64,000 nt of DNA. It comes from Planctomycetaceae bacterium. GTDB lineage: Bacteria > Planctomycetota > Planctomycetia > Planctomycetales > Planctomycetaceae. How positions within the stretch are numbered: the first letter of the stretch is position 1; the number at the start of each line of letters is the position of its first letter. The notes under the pieces were generated by a model. It did not search any database. It was not told where the DNA came from and saw only the letters and a program-made list of their open reading frames with translations. This document shows positions 10,521-20,538 of this stretch, piece after piece. A program made the position numbers and the translations under genes. The stretch spans positions 1 to 64,000 of the forward strand of contig JAJDEI010000100.1 in assembly GCA_029259845.1 (NCBI GenBank), read 5' to 3'.

Positions 10521-10670
10521 CCATTCAAAGTTTCACTTTGGAGAGGACCGACCGGGACAAGCTCAATGGTAACCCGAAGCGTCGGCGAGGAAGCGAACGT
10601 GAGTGAGCGATTCGTCCCTCGCTGACGCTTCGGGTGACGAGGTTGCCCAGCTTCAATCTTTGAACGGCCC
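10521..10670 (-). repeat. R1 repeat, copy 2 (inverted)
   Basis: This is a reverse-complement copy of R1, between the divergent SDR and MFS genes, beginning CCATTCAAAG and ending CTTTGAACGGCCC. The frame through it adds a spurious N-terminal extension to the transporter. The rest of the roughly 300-bp divergent gap holds nothing else I can identify, though promoters for both neighbours must lie around or within the element. Confidence 0.85.
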
Positions 10671-10728
10671 TGACACCCTCCGCCGTCTGATCGCAACCCG
10701 ATGCCCGCAGCGGTATACTCGTCCGATC

Positions 10729-12099
10729 ATGAATTCGCCGGAGTTGCCAGCAGCGTCATCGAGCACCGTTCCAACGCGGGCGCGGTTCACGTTGTCCGCC
10801 TGGCTGGCGGGGTCGGCAGCGATTGCCTACCTCAGCCGCAGTTGCATTGTCGTCGCCGAGAAGACCATCCGCCTCGATCTGGGGCTCTCCGAAGAGCAAA
10901 TGGGATGGGTCCTGGGTCTGTTCTTCTGGAGTTACGCGTTTGCCCAGATACCGGGCGGACGGCTGGGCGAGCGATTCGGCTCACGCCGCTGCCTTCCGGC
11001 ATTCGCGGTGCTCTGGTCCGTCGCCACAGCTGTTTTTGCATTGGCGACCGGGACTGCGCTGTTGCTCGTCGGACGGGTGGCCTCCGGGGTCGCACAGGCC
11101 GGTTTGTTTCCCTGCGCGGCAGACACCATCTCCCGCTGGAACGCCATGACGGAACGCGCGATGGCCAGCGGCATGCTCGCCGCAGCCATGCAGGTAGGAG
11201 CCATCATTGCGGCACCCCTCACGGTGATGCTGCTGGAGGTCGTCAGTTGGCGGATCGTGTTTGCCGCCTACGCGGTTCCCGGACTCCTGTGGGCGGTCGG
11301 GTTCCATTGGTGGTTTCGTGACCGCATCGAGGAGCATCCCGCCGCGAATGACGCCGAAGTCGCGTTGGTTCAACAGGGCCGGGAAACACCGCCCACGCCG
11401 GGCACAGCCGCGGACGAGCCGGTCCCGTGGTCGCGGTTGGCCATGAGTTGGCCGATGTGGATGATCTGCGGCCAGCAGTTTTTCCGTGCCGCCGCCTACG
11501 TCTGGTTCGCCAGTTGGTTCGCCACCTATCTACAGGAAACGCGCGGCGTCTCGCGGGAAGCATCCGGTTGGCTGACGGCCCTCCCGCTCCTGACTTCGAT
11601 GGCCGGTTCGCTCGCCAGCGGCGGGCTTTCCGATTGGGTGCTGCTGCGGACGGGCAACCGCACGCTGGCCCGCAAATGGCTCGCGTTCGCCAGTTTGGCC
11701 ATCTGCAGCATCCTGGTGTTGCAAGCGTATTTCATTGCTGATGCGAATCTGGCGACGCTCTCGATTGGCGCGGGGGCGTTCTTTGCAGCCTGCGCCGGCC
11801 CCGCTGCCTATGCGATGACGATTGACATGGGCGGGCGGCACGTCGCCTCCGTCTTCGCCATCATGAACATGGCCGGCAATCTGGGAGCCGCCCTGCTTGC
11901 CACGGTCGTGCCTCAGTTCCGCCGTTTGGTGGATGAAAGTCCCCAGCTGTTGCGACTGTCCGGCGGCAACAGTTGGAACGCGGTGTTGGTGCTGTTTGGC
12001 GTGATGTACCTGCTCGCAGCCGCGTGCTGGCTGATGCTTCGCACTGAAGAATCGGTATTCAAAGATGATTCCCCAGACGGAGGACCGGCTGATGGCTGA
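10729..12099 (+). CDS. MFS transporter
   Basis: The 456-residue protein has the features of a major facilitator superfamily carrier: about twelve hydrophobic segments and the loop 2-3 motif A as GGRLGERFGSRR after MGWVLGLFFWSYAFAQIP. The pattern resembles the anion:cation symporter (ACS) group that carries organic acids and sugar acids. The start at 10729 (MNSPELPAAS) is used because the upstream frame only translates the R1 repeat. The gene overlaps the next one by 8 bp, so the transporter and the ceramidase-like enzyme are probably made together. A sugar-acid substrate would fit the galactonate-dehydratase-type enzyme downstream, but this is inference. Confidence 0.85.
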   Translation: MNSPELPAASSSTVPTRARFTLSAWLAGSAAIAYLSRSCIVVAEKTIRLDLGLSEEQMGWVLGLFFWSYAFAQIPGGRLGERFGSRRCLPAFAVLWSVATAVFALATGTALLLVGRVASGVAQAGLFPCAADTISRWNAMTERAMASGMLAAAMQVGAIIAAPLTVMLLEVVSWRIVFAAYAVPGLLWAVGFHWWFRDRIEEHPAANDAEVALVQQGRETPPTPGTAADEPVPWSRLAMSWPMWMICGQQFFRAAAYVWFASWFATYLQETRGVSREASGWLTALPLLTSMAGSLASGGLSDWVLLRTGNRTLARKWLAFASLAICSILVLQAYFIADANLATLSIGAGAFFAACAGPAAYAMTIDMGGRHVASVFAIMNMAGNLGAALLATVVPQFRRLVDESPQLLRLSGGNSWNAVLVLFGVMYLLAAACWLMLRTEESVFKDDSPDGGPADG

Positions 12100-13552
12100 T
12101 CGTATCGAGTTTCCTCAGAGCGGCTGCCGAGTCGGTGTCGCGCGGGGGGACGTGACCCCGCCGGCCGGCATCTACCATCGCATGTGGGGAGCGGCGGCTC
12201 ACGACCGGGCGACCGGCGTGCATGATTCACTCACGTTCACGGTGCTTGTCGTCGCGCCCCAGCGATGCCGGGACGTGCAGACGGAGGGCATGGTCTTGAT
12301 CGCCCTCGATCACTGTTTGCTGGCGGAGCCGGATTTGACGGACATCCTGGAGCAGGTCGCCCAAGAGAGCGGCGTCACGCGAGACCGGATCACCGTCTTC
12401 TTCTCGCACACGCACGCCGCCGGTCTGCTGGGGCGCGAACGGTTTTCGATGCCGGGAGGCGACCTCATCCCCGGCTACTTCGCCGACATGGCGCACAAAC
12501 TGGCCGAGGGTGTTCGCGAGGCCGTCGGCTCCGCCGAGCCAGCGACGATTGTTTACGGGACCGGGCACTGCCAACTGGCGGCCAATCGCGACTACTTCGA
12601 CGAAGCGGCCGGCCAATATGTGTGCGGATACAACCCGGGCGGACGGGCCGATACGACCGTTCTCGTGGCCCGCGTCCATTCCCAGAAAACTGGCCGGTCG
12701 CTCGCCACGCTCGTCAACTATGCGTGCCATCCGACGACGCTCGCTTGGGAAAACACGCTCATTAGTCCGGACTACCCGGGAGCAATGCGGGAACTGGTCG
12801 AAGAGGCAATCGACGGTCCCTGCTTTTTTGTGCAGGGAGCGTCCGGCGACATCGGCCCGCGGATCGGGTTCGTTGGCGACACACAAGTCGCCGAGCGCAA
12901 TGGGCGTCAACTGGGATATGCCGCGCTGGAGGCACTGGAGGCGCTGCCGCCACCGGCGACGGCCTATCAGTACACCGGAGCCGTCGTCTCCGGTGCGACC
13001 ATCGGCACCTGGACGCACGAACCGGTCAGCCCAGAACGAGAGGAGTCCCAGACCGTCTGGAGAGTTCATGAATCGACGCTGCCGTTGCCGTTCCGCGAAG
13101 ACCGGCCGCGAAAAGACGTTCTTCTCGCCGAGCAGGCGCGCTGGGAGAGTGAAGAAGAAGCCGCCCGCGCAGCCGGCAACACACAGCAGGCAAGCGATGC
13201 GCGGGCCATGCGGGAACGCATCACCCGGCGGCTGGCGCGCATCGGGCATCTCCCGGAAGGGGACACGTACCCCTATCCGCTGCGGCTCTGGCGACTGGGC
13301 GACGCCGTTTGGGTGGCGATCGACGGTGAACCCTACAACGTGCTGCAGCGGCAGTTGCGGGAACGGTTTCCCGACACCCCCATCATCGTCGGCACGCTGG
13401 CGAACGGGTCCAATGTCTGGTATCTCCCCGACGAGGCTTCGTACGGAAAAGGTCTGTACCAGGAAGACGCCTCGCTACTGGCACAGGGCAGTCTGGAAAC
13501 GCTCACCGAAGCGGTCGCGGTCGAAATCGAAAGGCTCATGGACAACTCATGA
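12092..13552 (+). CDS. Neutral/alkaline ceramidase-like N-terminal domain protein
   Basis: This 486-residue protein resembles the N-terminal domain of neutral/alkaline non-lysosomal ceramidases. It opens with the strand [14 protein letters not shown], has the metal-site segment [17 protein letters not shown], and later shows [26 protein letters not shown] and [12 protein letters not shown]. There is no clear signal peptide, so unlike true ceramidases it may be cytoplasmic. The ATG at 12092 has a strong Shine-Dalgarno sequence (GGAGG, 12079-12083) eight bases upstream and overlaps the MFS gene. Planctomycetes have many such paralogues of unknown substrate; ceramide hydrolysis is not established. 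Confidence 0.72.
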   Translation: MADRIEFPQSGCRVGVARGDVTPPAGIYHRMWGAAAHDRATGVHDSLTFTVLVVAPQRCRDVQTEGMVLIALDHCLLAEPDLTDILEQVAQESGVTRDRITVFFSHTHAAGLLGRERFSMPGGDLIPGYFADMAHKLAEGVREAVGSAEPATIVYGTGHCQLAANRDYFDEAAGQYVCGYNPGGRADTTVLVARVHSQKTGRSLATLVNYACHPTTLAWENTLISPDYPGAMRELVEEAIDGPCFFVQGASGDIGPRIGFVGDTQVAERNGRQLGYAALEALEALPPPATAYQYTGAVVSGATIGTWTHEPVSPEREESQTVWRVHESTLPLPFREDRPRKDVLLAEQARWESEEEAARAAGNTQQASDARAMRERITRRLARIGHLPEGDTYPYPLRLWRLGDAVWVAIDGEPYNVLQRQLRERFPDTPIIVGTLANGSNVWYLPDEASYGKGLYQEDASLLAQGSLETLTEAVAVEIERLMDNS

Positions 13553-13569
13553 AAACCGCCATTCGTCAA

Positions 13570-13666
13570 ACAGCCGGTGTCGCGATACAACATGTCCGAG
13601 AAGAGCGAAACCGCGGCGTCACGTCTCGTGGACGCTTTTTGTGAGGATGAGACACCGGGTGTTTCG
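13570..13666 (+). repeat. R4 element, copy 2
   Basis: The unit begins with CAGCCGGTGTCGCG and ends with GAGACACCGGGTGTTTCG. It is followed within about 20 bp by a second, clearly homologous unit. Together the two occupy nearly the whole 268-bp gap between the ceramidase-like gene and the dehydratase gene. Confidence 0.6.
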
Positions 13667-13687
13667 ACCAGACTCGCCGCACCCCAA

Positions 13688-13783
13688 ACTCCCGGTGTCT
13701 CGCAACAGCCGGAACGCGGAGAGTGATATCGTGGCGTCGCTTCTCCGTGACATTCCAAAGGATTATGAGACACCGGGTGTTCC
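13688..13783 (+). repeat. R4 element, copy 3 (tandem with copy 2)
   Basis: The unit begins CTCCCGGTGTCTCG and ends ATGAGACACCGGGTGTTCCG. The interior shares recognisable sequence with copy 2 (GTGGCGTCGCTTCTCCGTGAC against GCGGCGTCACGTCTCGTGGAC), so the pair is a tandem duplication. It ends about 38 bp before the dehydratase start codon. Confidence 0.65.
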
Positions 13784-13820
13784 GACCAAAGTGTATCCAA
13801 CAATCAACGAAGAGCCTTCT

Positions 13821-14999
13821 ATGAAAATCACCGGTATCGAAACGCTCGTCTGTCACGCCCGGATGCGGAACTGGGTGTTCGTCAAAGTTGTCACCGACCA
13901 ACCGGGCTTGTTCGGCTGGGGTGAAGCGACGCTCGAATGGCACACGCGGTCGGTCGTCGGTGCCATCGCGGACGTCGCCGAGTTGGTCGTCGGCGAAGAT
14001 CCCCGCCGCATCGAGCACCTGTGGCAGATGATGTTTCGCCAGCACTTCTGGCACGGCAGCGGCGTTGTTCGTTCGACCGCCATCTCCGGCATCGACATCG
14101 CCCTGTGGGACATCGCCGGCAAAATCGCCGGCGTTCCCTGTTCGCAGTTGTGGGGCGGACCGGTCCGGGACTGGGTCCGCACCTACTGCCATCTGGGCGG
14201 AGGCAAGATGGAAGACTTCTACGAAACCTCCGTCGAAGACGCCCGCAAGTTCGGCGACCTGGCGAGTGCTGCCGTCGCCGACGGATACACGGCCTTCAAG
14301 AGCATGGCGGTCCCCCCCACCATGCCGCTCGAAGGGCTCAAGCCGGTCCGCCTGGCGGAAGCCGCCGTCGCCGCCATGCGGGATGCGGTCGGCGACGAGA
14401 TCGACATCATGGTCGACTGTCACGCGCGACCGTCCCCCGCGATGGGCCTTCGCTTCGGCCAAGCGCTCGATCCGTACGGCCTGTACTTTTTCGAAGAACC
14501 CTGTTGGCCCGAATGCATCGACGGACTGGCGATGATCAACGACGCGCTCACCACACCGGTGGCGACAGGGGAGCGGGTGACGGATATCGCCGCCTTTCGC
14601 GACATCTTCGCCCGCCGCGGCTGCGAGATCTGCCAGCTCGACATCACGCATTGCGGCGGGCTCACCAATGCGCGGCGGATCGCTGCCCTCGCCGAGGCGT
14701 ACCGCATCTCCCTCGCACCGCACAACCCCCAGGGACCGGTCAGCACGGCAGCGTCACTCGAGTTTGGCTTCTCGCAGCCCTCCTACATCATCTGCGAAAC
14801 GGTCCATCAGGACGTGCCCTGGCGAGCAGACGTCGTCGAGGAAGGATACATCACCGAACCCGAGGGCCGCATTGTCCGTCCCAACACCCGCCCCGGCCTC
14901 GGCATCTCGATCAACGAAGACGAAGTCCGCAAACACCCCTTCGAGCAGGAACTTCCCCAACAAGTCTTCTACCGCGACGGCAGTGCCGGAGATTGGTGA
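13821..14999 (+). CDS. Mandelate racemase/enolase superfamily, galactonate dehydratase-type
   Basis: The 392-residue enzyme belongs to the enolase superfamily and has the full active-site pattern of D-galactonate dehydratase (DgoD). Asp199 and His201 lie in VDCHARPSP, Glu225 in FEEPCWPE, Glu251 in ATGERVTD and His301 in [10 protein letters not shown]. The spacings 2, 26, 26 and 50 equal those of the E. coli enzyme (183, 185, 209, 235, 285). Asp/Glu/Glu bind Mg2+, and the two His are the acid/base pair that dehydrates a sugar acid to its 2-keto-3-deoxy form. The exact sugar acid is uncertain, because the subgroup contains several specificities. The upstream MFS carrier could supply it. Confidence 0.88.
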   Translation: MKITGIETLVCHARMRNWVFVKVVTDQPGLFGWGEATLEWHTRSVVGAIADVAELVVGEDPRRIEHLWQMMFRQHFWHGSGVVRSTAISGIDIALWDIAGKIAGVPCSQLWGGPVRDWVRTYCHLGGGKMEDFYETSVEDARKFGDLASAAVADGYTAFKSMAVPPTMPLEGLKPVRLAEAAVAAMRDAVGDEIDIMVDCHARPSPAMGLRFGQALDPYGLYFFEEPCWPECIDGLAMINDALTTPVATGERVTDIAAFRDIFARRGCEICQLDITHCGGLTNARRIAALAEAYRISLAPHNPQGPVSTAASLEFGFSQPSYIICETVHQDVPWRADVVEEGYITEPEGRIVRPNTRPGLGISINEDEVRKHPFEQELPQQVFYRDGSAGDW

Positions 15000-15540
15000 T
15001 CGGCGAGCCAAAAACCGCGCAGCCGATCCGGTCGAAAAAGCCGGCGCCGGCATTCCCACGCCAGCCGCCGCAAAGCCTGGCGCCGCCAGATTCTCCACGA
15101 CGAATCCCCAACGATCACAGACACATGGCCAATCCCCTCCCCAAAAACATCCCACGGCCCCAAAGCCTCATTGCACCGGCCACGTAACCGGGATCAGATT
15201 TCAGAAAGTACAAACCTCCTCCATTTGAGATGTCGGTCCGAAAAAGCGAACGACGACGCCTGAATCGCCCAATCATGGGAGTTTTCACCACAAGACACTC
15301 ACTGCGGGGGTCACGGAGGATCGCAGAGGGTCTTGCGGCGCACCGTTCTTCTCGATGCGTCTCCGCGACCTCCGCTGTGATTCCTTCCGATGCTTCGCCC
15401 CGATTGCTTCGCCGTCTTCTTTGGCAATGCTCGACTTCAGGCGGCTGAGATGGTACTCGTTTCTTGGAATCGATTCCGTCGAATTGCACAGGCACCGTCG
15501 CATTGCAGGCTCCCGTGATTGTCAAGAATAAGGAATGAAC
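15000..15540. other. Intergenic region, one imperfect inverted repeat
   Basis: The 541-bp gap holds no gene I can support. From about 15284 to 15384 there is an imperfect inverted repeat of short CACGGAGG/CGCAGAGG units, TTCACCACAAGACACTCAC with GGTCACGGAGGATCGCAGAGG on one side and CTCCGCGACCTCCGCTGTGA on the other. This is another member of the unit-palindrome class. Confidence 0.45.
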
Positions 15541-16623
15541 ATGTTGCGATCCCCCACCCTGTTCGTCAGCGTCGCGATGGTTCTGTTCACGCTCAGCCGG
15601 ACTCCGCCTTCGATTGCGGCCGGTGAACTGGAACCCGGTGTTCGGGGCGTTGCCACGCGGGCACCGCAAATGATGGCCATCGACGGCAACCTTGAGGAGT
15701 TTGCCGATGCGTTCGCGACGCCGGTCGAATACTTTCACGACGACCTCAACAACCGTGCCGCGCAGTTCTTCTACATGTGGGACGACGAGGCGTTTTATGC
15801 CGGGCTGCGCACGCTTGATGAGAAACAGGCCAATCTCGCCCCCGACGACCGCTTGTGGCAGGGCGATGGCGTGGAATGGTACTTCGACACGCGGCGGGGG
15901 GACGATTTCCGCGACCTTGAATGGGGAAGCGGTGCGGTCCACTGCTACTGGACGGCCTATACGAAGGAAGACATCCGGGGGCGGTTCTGCCTGCGTCCCG
16001 GCTATCTTGACGCCATCAAGAAGATTGGGGTCGAAGTTGCCGGTCGTCGCACGGAGTACGGAGCCGAAACCGAGTTCAAGCTGCCGTGGGCCAACTTCCC
16101 GAAGTTCAAGCCGCAAGCGGGAGAAATCATCGGCGTTGACGCGGAGCTTTGTTACAGCGACGGCGAGATGCGCGTGTTTCGTTCGTTTGTCTATGGAAGC
16201 CCGTTGTCGGTGTCGCAGCCGGCGAGCCAGGCGAGGGTCCAGCTGGTCGACAAGCTGGAGCGTTCCCATTGGCGGCAATGCGGACCGGTGATGATGCCCG
16301 TTCGTTGCGACACGCCGTGGGGCCAGAAACTGAAAGCTCACGCTCAGGGATGGATCGCGCTTCCGCCGAACCACTCCGATCAGGTTGGCAAGGTCGGGTT
16401 TCGTCTGACCGATTTGGACGGACAAAAACTGGGAGAATTTGAAGCGACACCGGAGACATTCCAAGCTGAGGGGAACTTTGCCCGGGCGATGGCCCACTGG
16501 CCGAGCGACCTCGCGCCGCCCGGCGGACATCACGTCACCGCGATTGTCTACGACAAGACCGGAGCCGAACTCACCCGCATCGCCCCACGACTGGTCAGCG
16601 TCAACATGAAACGGGGGTATTGA
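15541..16623 (+). CDS. Secreted CBM9-like carbohydrate-binding protein
   Basis: The 360-residue exported protein (signal peptide MLRSPTLFVSVAMVLFTLSRTPPSIAA) carries a family 9 carbohydrate-binding-module-like beta-sandwich. The typical opening is MMAIDGNLEEFADA, followed by AQFFYMWDDEAFYAGLRTLD and DRLWQGDGVEWYFDTR. No catalytic domain is attached. The ATG at 15541 has AAGGA (15530-15534) six bases upstream, so it is preferred over the ATG at 15535, which overlaps that site. In planctomycetes such free-standing domains are common in sugar-degradation neighbourhoods, in keeping with the enolase-superfamily gene upstream. The ligand is unknown. Confidence 0.7.
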   Translation: MLRSPTLFVSVAMVLFTLSRTPPSIAAGELEPGVRGVATRAPQMMAIDGNLEEFADAFATPVEYFHDDLNNRAAQFFYMWDDEAFYAGLRTLDEKQANLAPDDRLWQGDGVEWYFDTRRGDDFRDLEWGSGAVHCYWTAYTKEDIRGRFCLRPGYLDAIKKIGVEVAGRRTEYGAETEFKLPWANFPKFKPQAGEIIGVDAELCYSDGEMRVFRSFVYGSPLSVSQPASQARVQLVDKLERSHWRQCGPVMMPVRCDTPWGQKLKAHAQGWIALPPNHSDQVGKVGFRLTDLDGQKLGEFEATPETFQAEGNFARAMAHWPSDLAPPGGHHVTAIVYDKTGAELTRIAPRLVSVNMKRGY

Positions 16624-16730
16624 CGACGTGGACCAAGCCCGGCGGCACCACAGAGGAACCACGACGATTACGGTCCCCACGTGGGTGTCTCGATGAGGAA
16701 CGCGCCCGAATTCACTTACCGCTCTCCGGA

Positions 16731-16867
16731 CGGCTGGGGCGAGATTCCGACCGCGCGACTGTCGAAGGTGTTTCGCCTCTGGGGCGATGAATGCGTTCCC
16801 TGGACCGCACGCGGCCCCAGAAAATGAGCGTGCGCGACATCGATGCCTCAGATCGCCCCAGCCACCC
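16731..16867 (+). repeat. R3 GGCTGGGGC-type element
   Basis: The element opens with CGGCTGGGGCGA and closes with ATCGCCCCAGCCACCC, an inverted pair, and is 137 bp long. Its right end matches the left end of the 178-526 element in reverse complement (GGGGCGATCTGA). It fills much of the 313-bp gap between the CBM9-like gene and the convergent DUF1501 gene; nothing else is recognised there. Confidence 0.6.
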
Positions 16868-16936
16868 TCATGCGGGGACGTCCTGCGAACACCTTTCCGC
16901 TCTTCCCTCATCCCGGATGTTGTCGCCGATCCGCTC

Positions 16937-18298
16937 CTAGCCGATCAGCTCGCGGATCGGGCGGGCCGTGTCCGGCATGATGTGCACCGGGCGTTCATTG
17001 ATGTCGCGGATGACCGCGTGGGGGTCGATGCCCAGGTTGTGGTACACCGTCGCCAGGATGTCGCGGTAGTCGACCGGACGGTCGTCGGCGTAGGCGGCGG
17101 TTTTGTCGGTGGAGCCGATGACCTGACCGACGCGCATCCCGCCGCCCGCGAGCAGAGCCGCCTGCACCGGGGCCCAGTGGTCGCGACCGGCCTTGTCGTT
17201 GATCTTCGGCGTCCGCCCGAACTCACCCCAGACAACGATTGTGACGTCTTTGTCGAGACAGCGGTCGTAAATGTCCTGCACGAGGGCGGAGATGCCGGTG
17301 TCGAACGTGGGCAGATGGGTTTTCAGGTGACCAAAGTTGTTGCCGTGCGTATCCCAGAATCCGTAGGCGACGGTCACGACACGCACGCCCGCCTCAACAA
17401 GCCGCCGCGCGATAAGAAGCTGATCGTTCCACAGCGGTGCTCCGTCACCGAGGTGTGTGGAGGATCCCTTGCCGTACCGTTCGCGAACCTTGGGGTCCGC
17501 CTTTTCGATGTTCATGGCGTCGACCAGTTTGGATGACGCGAGCACCTCGAAGGCGCGGCGGTAATTCTCGTCCACGTTGTCGAGCACGCCTTGTTGGTCG
17601 AGTGTGCGGCGGAAGCGGTCGATCTGCTGCAACAGATGCTGCCGCGACTCGAACTGAGGCCGTTCGACGAACCGCAGGCTCATACTGGCGATGTCCTCGC
17701 CATCCGCACGCACTTGGTGGAACGCGCTTCCCAGGTAACCGGCCCCCGTGCTGTTGTACGGACGGTGCTGCATCGTCGGAAACAGGTCCACAAACGGCGG
17801 GATCACCGGATCGGTCGGCCCCTGAACCTTCGAGACGACCGATCCGAAGTTGGGACACCCGTCTCGTTCCACGACGTTTTTCGGATAACCGGTCAGGTTT
17901 TGGAAGCTGGTGTGTTCGTCCCGTTGGCCGACGACTGACCGAATGATGCTGCACTTGTCGGTCACGGTTGCAATCTGCGGGAGATACTCGGAGACATCGA
18001 TGCCCGGTACGGCGGAAGCGATGGGAGAGAACTCGCCGCGGACTTCGGCGGGAGCGTCCGGCTTGACGTCGAACGTGTCCTGATGTGAGATGCCTCCGGA
18101 GAGGTACACCATGATCACCGATTTGTGCGACGCGCCTTGTTGCGACGCGCCTTGCGGCTGCCCGGCACGCTGCTGTTGCTCCGCCCGGAGAATCTGCGGC
18201 AGAGACAGGCCTCCGACGGCCAGCGAACCGATCTGAAGGAACGACCGGCGAGAGACGCCATCACAGAAGCGGCGGGACGGTCCGGTGAACTGCAACAT
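16937..18298 (-). CDS. DUF1501 domain protein, Tat-exported
   Basis: The 453-residue protein is a DUF1501 family member with the sulfatase/alkaline-phosphatase-like fold, abundant in planctomycetes. A twin-arginine signal sits at residues 11-35 ([21 protein letters not shown]). The domain shows the opening VIMVYLSGGISHQDTFD, the middle VTVAYGFWDTHGNNFGHLKTHLPTFD and the late block [21 protein letters not shown]. The ATG at 18298 is preceded by AGGA at good spacing; the frame upstream of it has no homology. It is divergent from a second DUF1501 gene 493 bp away. Members are usually paired with a PSD1/DUF1553 gene; this one is not. Activity is unknown. Confidence 0.88.
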   Translation of the reverse strand: MLQFTGPSRRFCDGVSRRSFLQIGSLAVGGLSLPQILRAEQQQRAGQPQGASQQGASHKSVIMVYLSGGISHQDTFDVKPDAPAEVRGEFSPIASAVPGIDVSEYLPQIATVTDKCSIIRSVVGQRDEHTSFQNLTGYPKNVVERDGCPNFGSVVSKVQGPTDPVIPPFVDLFPTMQHRPYNSTGAGYLGSAFHQVRADGEDIASMSLRFVERPQFESRQHLLQQIDRFRRTLDQQGVLDNVDENYRRAFEVLASSKLVDAMNIEKADPKVRERYGKGSSTHLGDGAPLWNDQLLIARRLVEAGVRVVTVAYGFWDTHGNNFGHLKTHLPTFDTGISALVQDIYDRCLDKDVTIVVWGEFGRTPKINDKAGRDHWAPVQAALLAGGGMRVGQVIGSTDKTAAYADDRPVDYRDILATVYHNLGIDPHAVIRDINERPVHIMPDTARPIRELIG

Positions 18299-18790
18299 CG
18301 CTTGGTCCTGATTCGAGAAGGCAGATCCAGCGGGGAGTCGTGACTGACGGAGGACGATTTCGGAAGGTCTGATCGGGGCGGGGGCATCACGTCGCAATTC
18401 GATTGTACCAGACGGCGGCGTCACGCGCCATAATCAACGGCGACTCTTCGGCATGAATGCCACGGTCGCAGGGATTGTGCCCCTTGTACGGTGAGCCGTG
18501 CGGGGCAGCGATTTCGCCGGTGACATCGGCGTGCCGGTCCGCAACCGGCCTGAATCTCCGTGTTTGCGCCCGCGGTTGCCTCCGCAGAGGAGACTCCCCA
18601 CCGCCTTCCCGCGCACGAACCGACGGGTAAGCCTGTTGACAATCCGTAACAAACGACGATATCTTTACTTGAAGTCGGCGGTTTGTCTCGGGACACGTCA
18701 TCGCGCTTCGGTTTTCCCCTTGTGCGATGGGTTCCCCCGACAGCCTGTCGATGCCCCCCCCAAAAACATCTCCATGCCGGAGACCCACCC
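18299..18790. other. Divergent promoter region between two DUF1501 genes
   Basis: The 492-bp spacer is shared by two divergent genes. It has no coding frame with recognisable content. A sigma-70-like promoter candidate for the plus-strand gene lies at 18636-18665. No repeat family of this window is present. Confidence 0.5.
18636..18665 (+). promoter_or_regulatory. Candidate sigma-70-like promoter
   Basis: TTGACA at 18636-18641 is followed after 17-18 bases by ATATCTT (18659-18665). The -35 box is a perfect consensus and the -10 box is partial. The site lies about 125 bp upstream of the DUF1501 start at 18791. This is sequence resemblance only. Confidence 0.35.
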
Positions 18791-20131
18791 ATGTTAACGA
18801 TTCTCGGTGATCGACTCCCGATGTGCGACAGGCTGTCGCGTCGTTCGTTCCTGCAGATCGGAGGACTGGCCCTCGGTGGTCTTTCGCTCCCTCAACTGCT
18901 GCAAGCTGAGCAGGCAAGCGGCGTCGGACCGAACAACAAGGGCATCATCATGGTGTTCCTGCCGGGAGGGCCGCCGCACCAGGACATGTGGGATCTCAAG
19001 ATGGACGCCCCCAGTGAGATCCGGGGCGAGTTCCATCCGATTGCAACCAAAGTGCCCGGCATTGAGATCTGTGAGCTGTTCCCGCGATTGGCGTCGATGG
19101 CGGACAAGCTGACGTTCATCCGGACAATCGTGGGGTCGAGCGCGGGGCACGCATCGTTCCAATGTTTGACCGGCAGAAGCCCTCGCAATCAGCCGCTCGG
19201 TGGGTGGCCCGCACTGGGGTCGGTGCTGTCCAAACTGCATGGTCCGCGCAATCCGGCAATGCCGGCCTACGTGGGGTTGTCGCCCCAATGCGGCCATCGT
19301 CCATGGGGCGACAACGGCCCGCCGGGATTCCTCGGCGTCGCACATGCCCCGTTCGAGCCGCACGGTGAAGGCAAGGCCGACATGGTCCTCAACGGCATCA
19401 CGCTCGACCGCCTGAGCGACCGCAAGGGCGTGCTGAAGGCCTTGGACCGGTTTCGCAGCGAGACCGATCAAAGCGGGATGATGGACGGATTGGACGCCTT
19501 CAGCCAACAGGCGTTCGGCATTCTGACGTCCAGCAAACTGGCCGATGCACTTGATGTCGAAAAAGAAGACCCGGCGTTGATCGAACGCTACGGGCGTGGC
19601 GAAGACAAGCTGCAGTCCGATGGCAGCACGCGGCTGCTGACGAACTTCCTGATCGCCCGCCGGCTGATTGAAGCCGGGGTGCGGACTGTGTCACTGTCGT
19701 TCAGCCGTTGGGATTGGCATGGCGGCAACTTCAACCGGGCGCGTCAGGACATGCCCATGCTCGACCAGGCAGTCAGCGCGCTGGTCGAAGATCTCGAAAG
19801 CCGCGGCATGCTGGACGACATTCCGGTTGTCGTCTGGGGTGAGTTCGGCCGGACGCCGAAAATCAACGGCAACGCGGGCCGGGACCACTGGCCGCGCGTC
19901 TCCTGTGCGCTGTTGGCCGGTGGCGGAATGCGGCATGGACAGGCGATCGGCGAAACGAACCGGCTCGGTGAGTACGCCAAGCAGCGGCCGGTGCATTTTC
20001 AGGAAGTCTTCGCCACGCTGTACAAGTCGCTCGGCATGGGGACCGACGCGACCACGCTGCCGGACCTGCAGGGCCGTCCTCAGTTCCTCGTCGACCATGC
20101 CAAGTACCACCCGATGCCCGAGTTGGTCTGA
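18791..20131 (+). CDS. DUF1501 domain protein, Tat-exported (second copy)
   Basis: The 446-residue paralogue of the divergent neighbour has the same layout: a twin-arginine signal ([24 protein letters not shown]), [57 protein letters not shown] and [23 protein letters not shown]. The start at 18791 has GGAG (18779-18782) eight bases upstream. As with the other copy, no PSD1 gene is adjacent. The two may have arisen by duplication and inversion, or been recruited separately; their similarity is concentrated in the family motifs. Confidence 0.88.
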   Translation: MLTILGDRLPMCDRLSRRSFLQIGGLALGGLSLPQLLQAEQASGVGPNNKGIIMVFLPGGPPHQDMWDLKMDAPSEIRGEFHPIATKVPGIEICELFPRLASMADKLTFIRTIVGSSAGHASFQCLTGRSPRNQPLGGWPALGSVLSKLHGPRNPAMPAYVGLSPQCGHRPWGDNGPPGFLGVAHAPFEPHGEGKADMVLNGITLDRLSDRKGVLKALDRFRSETDQSGMMDGLDAFSQQAFGILTSSKLADALDVEKEDPALIERYGRGEDKLQSDGSTRLLTNFLIARRLIEAGVRTVSLSFSRWDWHGGNFNRARQDMPMLDQAVSALVEDLESRGMLDDIPVVVWGEFGRTPKINGNAGRDHWPRVSCALLAGGGMRHGQAIGETNRLGEYAKQRPVHFQEVFATLYKSLGMGTDATTLPDLQGRPQFLVDHAKYHPMPELV

Positions 20132-20538
20132 CCGTTCCGATGACGCCTCGTCTTGCGGGTTGTTCGGACGTGGGGATTCACGGCCTACGTCCGCCGCCTC
20201 GCTTGCTTGCCGCGATGCCGGGAAGGTGCCTTCGACGCGAGCAGAGCAAGCTCCGCTGCTAAATCGACGCGAGACGTGTGTCTGTCCCGCGGCGATCGGT
20301 TCGTTCCGCGTCATCTCGTGCCGGATCAGCAGGTAAACGGCCCCCGTCAATCGGTACTTGCTCCCGTCTCCGCGCAGGATAATGCCGTCTGGTTGGCGTG
20401 CATGCCGCGAGAGACTATTCTGTGGGCGAGCGCCAATGATCAAGGTTCGCGGTCCTCGCGGTGGTCTCTGCCAAAGCGTGTGCGCTTTGGTTGCGATCGT
20501 GGTGGGATTCGGTCTCGTCCTCAGAGGGGAACGTGGAA
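20132..20538. other. Intergenic region, no recognised content
   Basis: The 407-bp gap separates the DUF1501 gene from the receiver-HATPase gene. Short frames on both strands lack coding character or recognisable domains. A promoter for the regulator is expected here. Confidence 0.4.

Noticed and set aside
10603-10728. N-terminal extension of the MFS transporter (MSDSSLADASGDEVAQ...)
   Set aside because: The same peptide appears before flgF at 56524 on the other strand, because both translate an R1 repeat; the genes start downstream.
15115-16911. 598-residue open frame on the minus strand
   Set aside because: It covers the CBM9-like gene and repeat-rich intergenic sequence in antisense; no recognisable protein.
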